Shown here: positions 25,124 through 37,500 of the stretch, one piece after another
How positions within the stretch are numbered: position 1 is the first letter of the stretch
Layout of the letters: each line of letters starts with the position of its first letter
Assembly: GCF_018320785.1 (NCBI RefSeq)
Contig: NC_054876.1
Span: forward strand, 20,482,212-20,546,211
Length of the DNA stretch: 64,000 nt
Reading direction: 5' to 3'
DNA from: Cheilinus undulatus
Lineage: Eukaryota; Chordata; Actinopteri; Labriformes; Labridae
Made by a program: the position numbers and the translations under genes
The notes under the pieces: model-generated
The model's input: only the letters and a program-made list of their open reading frames with translations
The model's database searches: none
What the model was told of the DNA's origin: nothing

Positions 25124-27136
25124 TTAGGGATGCACAATATTATCGGTATGAAATCAGAATCGGCAGACAATAGCTTAAAAAGTAAATTACCTGTATTGGC
25201 GGATACCACCTTTTTTGCTGATTTTTACAACCAATATATTGACCAGACATGTTGGCAGCAAGGTATGTACATTTGAAAGACAATTTCTGTCTGCAAGTCA
25301 CAAAAAATTGAAGACTAAAAGATGGACTGGGGTGTATACCTAAAGCTTGATATTAACATCAGGGGGGAAAACCCATGTTTTGTTTTTCAGGGCCATTGTC
25401 ATTACTGATTATTGGTAGTTTGTGGGGCCGATAACAGATATTTGGAACTGAAATGCAGTTATTGTGAGGTACAAAATGTACATAATGTGGCAAACATAAA
25501 ATTGCATGATAAAAAATGAAGCAAAACAAACATTTTAGCCCTAGTTCTATCAGCATACAAAACAAATATCAACACAATAGCAGTAGGAAAACAGGAAGAG
25601 AGCCCATATATTTACTGTGGCTGTGTCCGAAATCACCCCCTATTCACTACAGTATATAGTGCACTTTATAGTGAATATGCCACTTTGTAGTGGTGTCCAT
25701 ATTCTGATCTATTGTGAAAAAGCATCTGATGCACAATGCATCAAAAATAGTGAACAACTAATGTCACTAACACAGCAATATTTACCATTATGCATCGCAG
25801 TTACTGCTCTCAAACATGACGGACAAACGAGAGCACACTTATTAAACATGTTTTAGGCTTTTTTATTTGTTTGGTTTTAACCAAAGTATATAATCTTAAG
25901 AAAATGCTAAGGATTCTTAGTGAAGCAACATTCATTTTTTTTGTAATGATGATTACAAGACACAAGACCATCATAGATATGCAAAAATAAGTGTTATACA
26001 CACAAAAATGTGTATTATTTTGCCACTAAAGTCACAAGACTCTTTTATCTATTAGTATTTTTATTTTTTGTGAAAATATGGTATGCTTGGTATCAGTTAG
26101 TGAAATTCTACCGTTAATTTAAATCCTCAGCCATTGTCATCAAAATCTACGAGCCATAGTTGCTAAACGTTTTAATTGTGAGACGGCGATGATGTAATTG
26201 CCTGCGGCTGGAGACGTGTCTGAAATCATTTATTTGTTTTGCAGTTGAGTCAACTATATTGTTCATTATATGCTGATCACTATATAGTGGGTAGGGAGAA
26301 GGAAATGAGTGTGGTTTCAAACACAGCTATTGTCAGTGGCACCCAGGCTGAAGTGCTGATTGGCTAGTACTCATGTGACTTCTAGCTAATCAGATGGTGT
26401 CGCTTCCGGGACATTTCATGAGACTGTGGAGAGTAAAAATAAAGCCAGAAGGGGAAGACACATCTTGGGGCCAAAATAGTGCACTTTTCGATTTATACAT
26501 TTTATCAATAATTGGTAAAATTCCAGTACTGATAATCAGCCAAATGTCTATTAGCCTCAAAAATTGACCGGACTGATAATTTGTGGACCTCTGCTTGACA
26601 TAAATTGCCATGAACAGGCTGACGTATTTCACATTGCTTGGTGTTAAAATTAAGAAAAACTCTAATGTAGTTGACATCACCAAGTAATCATATAATTGAT
26701 CATTTTTATAGAAATATCATGTAAAATAGATTGTTTCTTGAGTCAAGAGAAGTTAGTTTCTTAGCTCCTCACTCGTGTCAACAGACATGACCGCTTTCTT
26801 TAATTTTTGTTATTTGATGGCAGGTAGCTTTCAGGTGCACTACAGCCTCTGTCTGGTGGTGGTAATCTATTCAAACCAGGTACTGGTAGAATAATGGAAA
26901 AAATATATTTAGATTAAGATAATAGTTGTTTTAATGGTTCTTTATAAAATGTGTGTTTTTTAAATGAAGAAATATCTGAAAATCCTTGCCCGTCTCCTGC
27001 TTCACCTCATGAGGCCGGCATTACATTTTTTGAGTTTTAGGAAGAACCGTGAATATATCAATATTGGTAGCAGCAAAGATGATTTTGGAAATATTGGCAT
27101 ATCTGATATCAACAAAAACTTAAATAGTGCATCCAT
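25124..27136. mobile_element. Larger hAT-like element (GATGCACAATATT ends), hosting a nested MITE
   Basis: The left end TTAGGGATGCACAATATT and right end AAATAGTGCATCCAT are inverted and flanked by ACAGAAAC (25116-25123) and ACAGACAC (27137-27144), a 7-of-8 duplication. The ends match the family at 9077-9511. The interior (ATTGGCATATCTGATATC near 27095; GATAATCAGCC near 26535) is related to that family but longer. No intact transposase frame was found. Confidence 0.65.
25619..26328. mobile_element. Nested MITE (GCTGTGTCCGAAATC ends)
   Basis: The left end GGCTGTGTCCGAAATCACCC and right end GTGGTTTCAAACACAGCT are inverted repeats, and both sides carry CACTATATAGTG-type palindromic words (25650-25670, 26276-26290). 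It lies wholly inside the 25124-27136 element, so it is the younger insertion. The target duplication is unclear. Confidence 0.6.
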
Positions 27137-28069
27137 ACAGACACTGATTACATGAGTTTTGCTGTCATTTTTTAACGACTAGCTAAATAATACAATGAAT
27201 AAAGATCATTATATGAAACTCGTATTATAATCCAAATTTAGTGAAAGTGTAAAGCAAAAAAGTATACATTTTTACAAAACCAAACAGTGATACACTATTA
27301 TGTAACATATTAAACTGATAATACCGATGCATCGTCTTGCAGTTCAGTACAAGCACCACTCCAGTGTAGTTTAATGGAGTAATGCAGCTTTTCTGAAGAT
27401 GGGGCCAGGACTATTGAAACAGCCACAAGTTAGAGTTGATTATATAGAGGAAGAAATTAGAAAATTCTGATACATAAATCTTATATATTTTTTTTAGCTT
27501 TCTTTTTTTTTTTTTTTCTAAATTTATACACCCTTTGATGGCATTAATTTATAAATAGGACATATATAATGTAAGCCAAAAGAGTGAACAACTTCTGGTG
27601 TAACCTCAGCAACATGTTTTGATTAATGTCTTCTTATTCCACTTCTGATAAAGCCCATGTTAGCTCACTATGAGTCAAACACAAAGACAGATAAGTCCAC
27701 AGCATGTTGAGAATATCCCAAAAGTCCAAAGAAGAAAACACAAACTTAAGCAGGATATGTATTTAGAACCATTATTATTCCAAGTGGCCCATTAATCTGC
27801 CTGCACAAATTCACAGTACAGTCCATTTCCACTCAGCGCTTCCAGCTTGAACAGAATCTGGCATCCATCACTAGCGTCATATCTGATTACTTTGATCAGA
27901 CCATTAACTTAGAGTTGCTGCCTCCTAGTGGATTTATGGGCTATAAACGCCCTGAAATTTTCTACTAGCTTTGCAAGAAAGCTTATTACAGTCACAGTTT
28001 TACTTTCTGTAAAGATTTCAAGCTTTGTCTGTGAAGTAGTTTTTCTGTGCTGTAATTGTTTCCATCTAG
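27137..28069. other. Intergenic, no feature recognised
   Basis: AT-rich with a poly-T run near 27485-27520. The 3' end (from about 28030) becomes pyrimidine-rich and forms the acceptor of the exon-like segment that follows. Confidence 0.45.
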
Positions 28070-28298
28070 GTTGACCTATTCCCTGTGGGAGTTCATTCAG
28101 CGTATGCTGCTGCTACTGGGAAGACAGAGTCAGCTTGGCAATGGATTGTTCACTGTACGAGCTTCACCTTCAGCTTTACAAGCAACTGGAAATTGTGGCT
28201 GCCACTAGACCTGTAGTGGAGACGGATGTGGATCAAAGTTTTCACTAAATCAGCTTCAGTGAAGCTTTCTGTGCAGTCTGATTACTGAGCAAGACCAG
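28070..28298 (+). other. Exon-like segment with 35-codon small ORF, function unknown
   Basis: A 229-base block of balanced composition stands out from AT-rich surroundings. It is bounded by a good acceptor (TTGTTTCCATCTAG, ending 28069) and a donor (CCAG|GTAGGC at 28298/28299). Inside, an ATG at 28141 with G at -3 and G at +4 opens 35 codons to TAA at 28246-28248. The peptide begins MDCSLYELHLQLYKQLEIVA and is acidic towards its end. An overlapping ATG at 28104 opens a 34-codon frame starting MLLLLGRQ. I do not recognise either. It could be an orphan small gene, a distal 5' exon of the plus-strand myo1c transcript 6 kb downstream, a lncRNA exon, or chance. Confidence 0.3.
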
Positions 28299-30186
28299 GT
28301 AGGCGTATTTTCATGTTTGTGTTTGTGGTATTTTATAGATATTCTTGTTCTTAAAAGATTTACATTTCACATATTTCAAACTGATTTGTAATGCATTAGC
28401 TGAATTTTAGTTAAATTGATAAGTTTTGGTGCATGATTGCAGTGAAAGAAATGTAGAGATGTTCATGAGAGTAAAATGGATCAGTAATACTTAAAAGATG
28501 AAATTCTTGCATACAGCAGAGTTTGTTCATATATCTTGAGAATGAATCCGTGATAAACCAAGCTAGTTTTGCACAAGATGAGCACTCATGCAGACAAACT
28601 GATAACAAGAATTGTTATGGAAAGTAAAATACAATCCATGTTTTATACATGAGGAGAAGCAGAGGAGCCAGTGCCGTGCAAGTGATAATATCACCACTAG
28701 GCTGAGCTCTAAGCTTTCATAGAATTCATTACCCCAAGAGAATCTGATCTAGTAATAAGCTCTCTCTCTGAAAATGCATGGGAAGTAATACTACTGGCCT
28801 GAAACCACATTTTCACCTTTTGTTGATTATGTAGCAACAATTAAGAGAAAACATTTAACTTCCGCTCTCCGATACATGCTTCATTCAGTATTTTTATTTT
28901 CCCATTTAAATTGGGTTTCCATGGCTAAGTCATTCATTGGGTTTTGTTTTACACCTTTATCATTTTCTAAAGTAGCCCTTGTGGTGTAACAGGGATCTGG
29001 GGATGAGAGGCAGCAGAGGTGAGATCAGGGTGAAAGGGGCAACAGATGGGTGCTGAGAGAGCTCTGCACAGATGGACAATAGGCACAAAATGGCCCATCC
29101 ACCAAGGATATAATGAATAGTTAAGACAGCTGAATTCCATAATCCAAACAAAATACAACTCAGTCTGTTTTTTTAGCTAACTTTTTACAGTCCTGCTTTA
29201 TAGCTGCGAGGAAAGGAAAGAGAGAGAGAGTGAGTGTATGCGAAAGGAGAGGCGGAGAGAGATAATTGTTAGAAAGAGAAAAGACACATTTCCACCCTAC
29301 CACTCCCAAAGAAGTCATAACTCCTCAGTGATTCATTGCCTTATTGAATCAGAAAACCTGAGTAATTCAAGAATAAAATGACTGAGAATGATTAGACTCA
29401 AATAGTGTACAGTTTATGACAAGAAGGTTATGCCTCTTTTAATTTCTTCCATAATGTGTCTGATGGTCAGTATTAGGTTGCATACTTCTTATTGAATTAT
29501 CTGAGATCAAAGTCAGGCCAAATGGTTGTGTCTGCAGAGAAACATTATTTTACAGTCCTGATTTTTGCCCATACATTTTTCGGAAGTAGATGGAAATCAG
29601 TTGGCTTAGTGGTTCTGCACTTGTGATGATAAATCAAAATCTTGTAATAATGTCTTCTACGGCTGAAACTAATAGAGGAAAATAAATATTCAAAGGTGGT
29701 ACAGTGGGCCAGTTCCAAAAAGGCATGATTACATTAGATCTGAGCTCAAAGAAAAGGGGCATAAGGAACGTCAGGAAACAGCTAGGAAGGAAATCCTTCT
29801 TACAGGAACTGTTGAACAAAGATAGGAACACTTATTGGAAAAACTCAGCATGAAAATAGCACAGGAGGATACCTCACTAGCAGAGGTGATGAAGATCATC
29901 TCCAGTAAAACTGTGTGTCTGATTGACTTCACTGTCTCCATGATGGTGAAAGTGTCAGTGTCTCCAGATGGTGTAATGTGTGCAGAGTAGAGAAAACAGA
30001 TGTGTTAGGAGAGAACCCTCATGATTTCCACATGCATGTGGTTATGCATGCTATGCCTTGGATGCCCTTCAAGGGTAAATGATAAAATGCTGCCAGTAAT
30101 ATATCAGCCTATATTCAGTCAGGGATGCTAAGCTACATTCTCTGAAGACTACACAAAAAATATGAAACAAAATGTTAAAGAGTCAA
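28299..30186. other. Intergenic, no feature recognised
   Basis: Short open frames only. A short purine tract (GAAAGAGAGAGAGAGTGAG) lies near 29215-29235. No RNA gene or transposon ends recognised. Confidence 0.45.
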
Positions 30187-31800
30187 ATATGTTATAACTC
30201 CAATTCCAAAGAAGTTGGGGCACTGTGTAAAATGTAGATTAAAAACAGAATGTTTTATTCACAATAGAACATAAACAACAACAGCAAGCAACAGCACATC
30301 TCAAAAAAGTAGGGACAGCACAACAAAAGGCTGCAAAAGTAAATGGTACTACTGGCAGTGGAGCATTTTAAACTAAATAGATCAATTGCCAACAGGTCAC
30401 TCTCATGACTGGGTATAAAAGGAGCATTTTAGAGAGGCAGACTCCCTCAGAAGTATAGATGGGCAGAGATTCACCAATCTGCTGTGCCTAAAAATTGTTG
30501 AACAATTTCAGAAAAGTGTTGCTCAATATAAAATTGCAAAGACTTTGAATATCCCACGATCTACAGTACATAATACTAGAAAAGCATTCAGAGAGTGCAT
30601 TAGCCCTATCTCCCAATAGTGAAGAATCCTTTAAAAAATTCCTGGATCCGTCCCCATGTGCTCCACGGCATTCACCGATTACTCCGTCCCCGGTGGGTTG
30701 GAAACACGGTGAGGCAAAGCATTGGCTTCGGTGGCAACAGTTGTTACAACTGATAGTTGTGGCAGAGGGTGAATATTCCTCTATTCCTCCCAGCATTGTG
30801 AGTTTTCGCGCTACAGTTCACTGTCTTTCTCTCTGTTATGCTCCAACTCATCTCCTCGACCGGGTGTGCGTCTTTCAAACTCTATAAACTCCAAAACTTT
30901 GAATAGAAACACACCCAAAAACTGCTGCTGGGATTGACGTTACTCACGTCTGCCATCCCCTGGTGTAAAGCACCCCAAAATCCAATCAGTTCTTCCTTAT
31001 GCCATTTGTTACTTTTCCTGAAAATGTCATGAAAATCCGTCCACAACTTTTTGAGTTATGTTGCTAACAAACCAACAAACAAACTGACCAACCTACAAAC
31101 CCACCAATCACACAACCTCCTTGGCAGAGGTAATAATCAAAGATTCAGAGAATCTGGAGAAATCTCTGTGCCCAAGGGACAAGGCCAGAGGTCAATATTG
31201 GATTCTCGATATCTTCAGACCTTCAAGGTGGCACTGTGCTAAAACAGCCCTTGTTCTTTATGGGAAATTATTGCACAGGCTCAGGAACACTTCCAGAAAT
31301 CATTGCAACACAGTTCACCGTGCCTTCCACAAATGCAAATTAAAACTGTATCATGCAACGAAGAAGCCACATGTGAACACGATCCAGAAATGCCACTGTC
31401 TTCTTTTGGCCAAGGTTCATTTAGAATGGACTGAGGCAAAATGGAAAACTGTTCTGTGGTCAGATGAATCAAAATTTGAAATTCTTTTTGGAACCCATGG
31501 ACACCATGTCCTGCAGACTAAAGAGGAGAGGGGGCATCCAGCCTATTGTCAGTACATAGTTCAACAGCTTGCAACTCTGATGGGATTTGGTGTTGGAGAG
31601 TGGGGGTTGCATTTGTGCCTGTGGCACGGACAGCTTACACATCTGGGAAGGTACTACCAATGCTGAAAGGAAATAGAGGTTTTAGACCAACATATGCTCC
31701 CATCCAGACAATATGTCTTTCAGTGAAGACCCTGCAAAAATGTAATGTGGAATCATTCCTCGCTACCCTCACTACGTATGTTCTGCTGACCATCGTGTAA
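30187..31800 (+). pseudogene. Decayed IS630/Tc1/mariner-superfamily transposon, split by a non-LTR insertion
   Basis: From about 30190 the sequence resembles the 5' end of a fish mariner-like element (AATTCCAAAGAAGTTGGGGC). A decayed coding region follows. The segment at 31385-31510 encodes a transposase-like block containing EWTEAKWKTVLWSDESKF, in which the aspartate of WSDE matches a catalytic acidic residue of the superfamily. Stops and frameshifts interrupt the rest. A foreign segment at 30595-31142 splits the gene. The longer open frame at 31121-31666 is a chimaera of insert and transposon, not a real gene. Confidence 0.7.
30595..31142 (+). mobile_element. Non-LTR retrotransposon 3' fragment inserted in the mariner relic
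   Basis: It is flanked by ATTCAGAGA at 30586-30594 and again at 31143-31151, a 9-bp target duplication that restores the transposon sequence when collapsed. It ends with a wording common at 3' ends of fish RTE-like LINEs: TGAAAATCCGTCCACAAC, an AAAC-rich stretch, then ACCTCCTTGGCAGAGGTAAT. The family name is from memory and tentative; the insertion boundaries are seen directly. Confidence 0.65.
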
Positions 31801-32039
31801 TCGAAAATAAACTACTGGACATTTTCATGTTGTTGATTGAAAGTAATTATTTCTTTCCTCAGTAACAGATGCTTTATTTTTTTATATTTATTGAAGCACA
31901 AAAATCCCCCCAAAGTTTAGCTAAGTAAAAGTAAAATTACTATTAAAAAGTACTCAAATAAGTATAAGTACACATAAAAGCTACTTGAGTACAGTTATGT
32001 GCATAAATGTGTCGATACCACATAAATAACATATCTATG
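31801..32039. repeat. Fragment of the 'AAGTAAAAGTAC' hAT-like family
   Basis: About 31915-32010 has CTAAGTAAAAGTAAAATTAC and TACTTGAGTACAG, matching the interior words of the elements at 8850-10102 and 35470-36856. Its ends are not intact. Confidence 0.5.
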
Positions 32040-32360
32040 TAGTTTATATCTGCTTTGTGAGCTTAGTTAGATATGTTAGCTTCATAGCTACATTAGCTAC
32101 ACAGCTCCATTATCTATAGCTAAGTTAGCTTTAGCAACATGAGCATCAGCAAATGTAGCTTAAGCTAATTTAGGTCATGGATTATGTAGATACGTAGCTA
32201 ATGTAGCTTAAGCTAATGTGAGCTTAGCTTTTGCTATGTTAGCTATGTAGGTAATGTAGATACGTGGCTGGTTTTTGAGCTTTGTTGTAGCTATGTTAGC
32301 TACTTAGATGATGTAGATGTATAACTTAGCTTTACCTATTCAGCTAACAAGTTATGTAAG
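32040..32360. repeat. Degenerate TAGCT-rich tandem tract, locus 1
   Basis: About 320 bases are built from variants of TTAGCTACGTAGCTAATGTAGC with many AGCT palindromes (for example 32085-32105 and 32185-32215). A similar tract occurs at 61270-61460. There is no coding potential. Confidence 0.7.
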
Positions 32361-32606
32361 CTTTGCTTCCTGCGTTAGGATGTTTTCATGGAGGGCAAGC
32401 TTTTTTCCTGTAACTTGGCTGTTGACCCTGCTTTATGAAGTTTTGTAATTAGGTTTTGCAGGTCAAGTTTTTAACTTTGAACTTTTGGTATCCAGACCAT
32501 TACCTTCACCCTTACCCTATCCCTAAACAAACGTTTTATCTGATTTTATTTCTAAAGATTTAGTGCGCATTTTCGTTCTGAAATATACGGTGTCTCAGAT
32601 GACAGT

Positions 32607-33050
32607 AGGGCTGAATGATTTGGGAAAATAATCTTTTTTCCCTAATATTGCAATTATGATTTAACACATTTATTCTTTAAGTTTCATATCTAATGTGTTT
32701 CTTATCAAGCAAAAAATAAACCAATCTTTATTTCAACACACAATCTTTGGTTGATTAAACTCAGCCTTAACCATTAGGAAAAAATATTTAGTTGTGATTA
32801 TTTTGATGCACTGCATATTCAGTATGAACTGTTGTTTTTAAGCGAATGATGGTTTCATGTCTTTCTCTTTTTTAGACATATTAAACATATACCAAAACAA
32901 GGAAAGAGGGATGTTTTTGTCAACTATTTAAAAAAAAAAAAAATAGACATTTGAATGTTTGCATGATATGTAGCACATAACATCACTGCTGTAGAAAAGT
33001 TGTATTAAACTGGTATTTTGGCACACGTCATGTCAAAGAAATGCTGCTTG
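32607..33050 (-). mobile_element. Truncated, inverted copy of the TAGGGCTG hAT MITE
   Basis: The left end TAGGGCTGAATGATTTGGG matches the end of the 7062-7575 element. The right part (GATATGTAGCACATAACATC, AAACTGGTATTTTGGCAC) is the reverse complement of that element's inner left part. The terminal 70 bases or so of the other end are missing, so it is a truncated copy. Confidence 0.65.
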
Positions 33051-34320
33051 GTTTACTCATCAAACTTTTCTAAAACTCTAAAAAGGCAAATCCAACAAGT
33101 GGCACAGTTATTCAACATGCATTCCTTGTCATATATTTACCTCAGAGCAAACTGAAACCAGAAACGGAGCACACTTAATCATCCTGCAACATAACCTTTT
33201 GTTCAGAATATTTCCTCTTTGTGCTGTTTGGCTTTGATAGGAAAACACAACAATAACCACGATTTGGCTGTAGTTACAGCCAAGTGGTGGTTAGATCTCT
33301 TCCAAGTAAATCCTCAACTTTGATCTCATTGTGGTTGTTTCTTTGATTTTTGTGCTCCATGCAGCATTGCTCAGTAGTGATAGAGTATGTCGTATGATAG
33401 TATGCCTGAGTAGTGGAGAGGGAGCAGCATGAAGTCTTTTAGTTGTGGTTTGAAAGCCCGTCAAGCCATCCAGAGGTAGAGAAAAGGAGCAAGAGGTGTT
33501 CCATCTGGGTAACATTATTTAGATTCCTCAGCGTTAGCTATTTGATGATGCTGGCAAAGGAAAGAGGGTGAGGCGGGGACTCAGAGTGAGGGAAAATAGG
33601 GTGAGAGGGAAAGGTGTGGGCAAAGAAACCAGAGGAGGGCGCTGTTCTCTCAGACTGTGTGGCCTTGAGAGCACTCCCAAAAATATCTAGAACAGGAGAT
33701 AACGAATGAAGTGAGGAATTTGATGTCCCATGCCCACAGCACATGTACTTTTAATTCGCTGTCATGTGAAAATATTTGCAGAGTTATGTTATGATGGTGG
33801 TAACAGTTACTTCATCTGCAGGGGGAGTGAGCCATAAGGAGACGGGGAGTCCTGCTGGTGAAAAAACTTCCATAACTCACATCCCATGTGAATCTGTCTC
33901 AGCTTGCGGGAAAAAGAGGGAGGGAGCAAACTAAACAGGGAGGGAAGCAAAGAAAGAATGCACTGAGATCTCATCATGTGATTTCTGTTTTTTCTCTTTT
34001 ATATCACTGTGCACTGATTACATGTTTGTAGACTGGCGCTCTTACTAAATTTTTCCAAGCCCTCTCAGCTCCCTGTTACTCCTTTTCTTTTTTTCAGGAT
34101 CCAACAGCTCACTTTCCCTCTACTTTTTTTTTTTATTCACTTGTGTGACGTGCGAGTGAAGTTCCTGCCCTTGTTTTGTGCAGTACAGAGAAGAGGGAAG
34201 GAGAGGGACTCGCAGAGAGGCGTACGTTTACTTGAGCAGTCAAAGGGAGGATGAATTGATGGTATAAACAAGACGGACTGTTGGTGTTTTGGCCTGAGCG
34301 CTTATGCTCTGTCCTCACAG
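33051..34320. other. Upstream flank of myo1c, no gene recognised
   Basis: No conserved frame. The last part is purine-rich and ends in a credible acceptor (TGCTCTGTCCTCACAG ending 34320). The myo1c transcription start may lie in or before this stretch; no TATA box or CpG cluster was convincing. Confidence 0.4.
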
Positions 34321-34540
34321 GGGACCCAAACAAGGAGGAGGAAGGACCAGGAGAAAGCAACTCAAGCTGAGGACGATTGAGAACGTGTCTGAGGGAGAAG
34401 AGGACAAGTTAACTAATTCTGTGCCCTAAGGCAAAGGTGGATGAGGAGTTACAGCTGAAAAGTCTGCCTGACACTAGAGGAGGAGCACCAGCCTGGGTGG
34501 GGACCACCAGTTCAACCTTTACCAGCAGCAGCAGGACAGG
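34321..34540 (+). other. myo1c: myo1c 5' UTR (inferred)
   Basis: A purine-rich 220-base stretch between a good acceptor at 34320 and the initiator ATG at 34541. An in-frame TAG at 34475-34477 with no ATG between it and 34541 fixes the start of the long protein form. If the acceptor is not used, the exon simply extends further left. Confidence 0.5.
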
Positions 34541-37500
34541 ATGAGGTACCACGGCAGGGTAAGATCCGGACTACCATGGTGATCCTTTTTGTGGTTTCAT
34601 GTTAGGTTTTGCACACTGCAGGGATTTTCCCCTGTGTGCATTATCTGTTTAAATCCAAGGAGAGAAAAGTATAACAGAACAATAAGTCATTTGAGGTGTT
34701 TTGTGCTTTTGTATGAGTCAGAGTGTGTTTTAGGTTTTGTATTAGCATAAACTTGATATTTTTCCACCAAATCCATTACTGGCTCATCAGAGGTAGTGGT
34801 ACCAGAGCAGCTCGGCCTGGGAAAGAGTGGTGGGGCAGGCCTTATAAGGAAGACAATCCCAATGTAGTCGGCCCAGCAGGGCTTAGTCATGGGGCCTTGA
34901 GCCAAGTCCCACTCTGTGTTAGAGTCCTCCTTGGATGTCACTGCAGCTACACCTACAGACCTGCAGATATCCCTGAAGCTCCCCAAAACTAAAAGTCAAA
35001 TCCTCCATAAAGCACTCAAGCACTCCTTTGAGCCCATCAGCCATAACGGACTCTCACTGCTCTAAAGAACCAGGCCTCGGGTCAGTTCACTGACAACAAA
35101 GCTGCAAGGATTATTGTGGTAATATCTCCGTCCAAAACACACTGCCCTTAAGCTGTGTCAGCCACAGAGCCTTCAAAAAGATGATTCATATCCTTTAAGA
35201 TTTCCTCTAACATAGCGGTGTTTCCCATTTTTGGACGCAGGGACGTTTGTTGATGAATGGTTTTTCTGCATGTTATGATGATTAAAGTTCTAGCTTAACA
35301 GTAAACAATGTAACTCATGAACACCAAGGACACAAAAAACAGTGTCTGCTGTGTTTTCAAGTTAGTTTTCTGTTGCTTATTAAGCTAAAAAGAGTCAAGT
35401 AAGAAGGTCTGACAACATTTCACTATAAAATTCAGATGCTGGTGGATATTGGATTTCTATTGTTGAAAACAGGTGGAAAAAACAGAAGACTATTGTTCTC
35501 AAGTAAAACTACTGTTACTCTGGTTAAAATGTACTCAAGTTAAAGTAAAAGTACTGATTTATAAATCAACTCAAGTAAAAGTAATACGCATCTATTTTAA
35601 AGTTTACTTGAAGTACCGAGCACTGAGTAGCTACTGAGGAGTTCTATTGTAAAATACAATCTTTCCTTCGTGGCAAGAACAACAAGAGAATGGATCTCTA
35701 ACCAGGTTGTTCAGGCTAAGTCACACCTCTAAAATAAAGTAAAATACACAGAAAATTTGAAAGTGTTAATTAAATTACTATCGAGTTAAGTTTAACACTT
35801 TAAAAGTGTCTGTTTTGGTAAACACTCGTTATAGTTGAACTACACTTGAAAGTCTTAAATATCTTTCAATGACAGAGCCAAATTAACCCTTGAAAATCTA
35901 TGGCAAGATGGATCTCCACTAACAGGAACAAAGCAGAGAGTCAACCTCAAAGCAAAGCACCGAGCAAGAGAGAGCAGGAGAGGCTAGAGGCTAAGCTAAA
36001 GCTAAGCTAGGCTAAGTTGTAGTCAAAGAGGAAAGGAAGGCTAAGAGAAAAGTTGTAAATAGTGAGGATGCTTGTTGTTAACTTTATGTATGTTTAAATG
36101 CACAACATCAATAAAACAGCTGTGATTAGAAGTTGAACCAAAAGAACAACAATTTAACTTTAGCTCGATCAAAACAATGAGAAACACAGCAACTGTACAA
36201 ACAGGAAGTGATGCCATACACTAACTATACATCAGCACAGCTGTAAAAAGTGTGCCCTTTAAGAACAGCTAAATTCACAGGCAGGAACTCTAACTCAGTG
36301 GATGACTTTATTCATGGTGCAAATGTGTCTCACATGATAAACAATAATCCACCAGAAGCATGACCAAACACCTCCACCAGGGATCACTGTACAACAGATA
36401 ACATCCAAACACAACTAAACATATATAAAACACATCTAAACAGTCTGCCCAAGGGCATGATGAGAAACTCCTCACATCCCCTCAGATTTGGAATCACAGT
36501 GGGCACAGCTTAGATCAGTTGACTCTACAGAATTGAACTAACATTGGTGGATCAACACTGTGAAAATACAGCACTGAAGTCCACTTCACTCAGAATAAAG
36601 TTAAAATTGTACTTTATGGGTTAAAATCAACTCTGAAATGTTTAACGCTGAGATATCGACACTCCAGTTTTTGCTGTTTTGGGATGTGATGTGGAAGCAT
36701 TCCCTCTTTATGTGCTACTTAAAATACAGTTACTCTGGTTAAAATCTACTTAACTAAAAGTAAAAGTACTGATTTCAAGATGTACAGATGTAAAGTACAA
36801 GTACACAAAAAACCTACTCAAATACAGTAGACATAATAAGTTACTTTCTACCTCTGAAAACATTACTAATAAATATACAGGGCTGTTATTCTGTCAAAGA
36901 TTTAAATGTTTTCACTTAAAGAGTCAGAGCCAGGTGAGTGTCAGCTACCATGAAAGGCTTATGTGTGTGCTGAACACATGGAGATGTTTTTTAAATATCT
37001 TTGTCGTATTCAAGTTTACAGATTAGCAAGAAATTAATCTACATCACCTCGCCATTTGAACTCCCCTGCATCTTTTCTCTGTCATGATAATCTTCTCAAT
37101 TTGGTCTCAGAAGTGTCATAATTGGAGGCACAAACTTTTGATAGCCAGTCATACTTGCACATATGTATAAAAACATCCACAGCTTCAGACACGTCATAGA
37201 AACATTTAGTGCCATCCGCTGATACCCTGCCCTGAACCTGACCCTCACATTCCTTAGCTGTATCCTTTGGAAAATCTGACCATGGACTGTAATTGCTTTC
37301 TGAGGGAAGCCCACCTGCAGGAGTGCAAGAACAATACTCCAAGGTGAAGCAGTGAGGAGGGGCTGGAGTGGAAGCGTCCAGTGACTTTCCTTCACTCCAG
37401 CTTCTTGGCTATCTTCCACTGTTGTCCTTCTGTTTTTTTGAAGGCATTTTCCTGCATTCAGAGCTCACAGATAATGACCTTTTACCGGCATTAAACAGCC

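Noticed and set aside
31121-31666. 181-codon plus-strand open frame
   Set aside because: It joins the end of a non-LTR insert to a decayed mariner transposase, and stops follow.
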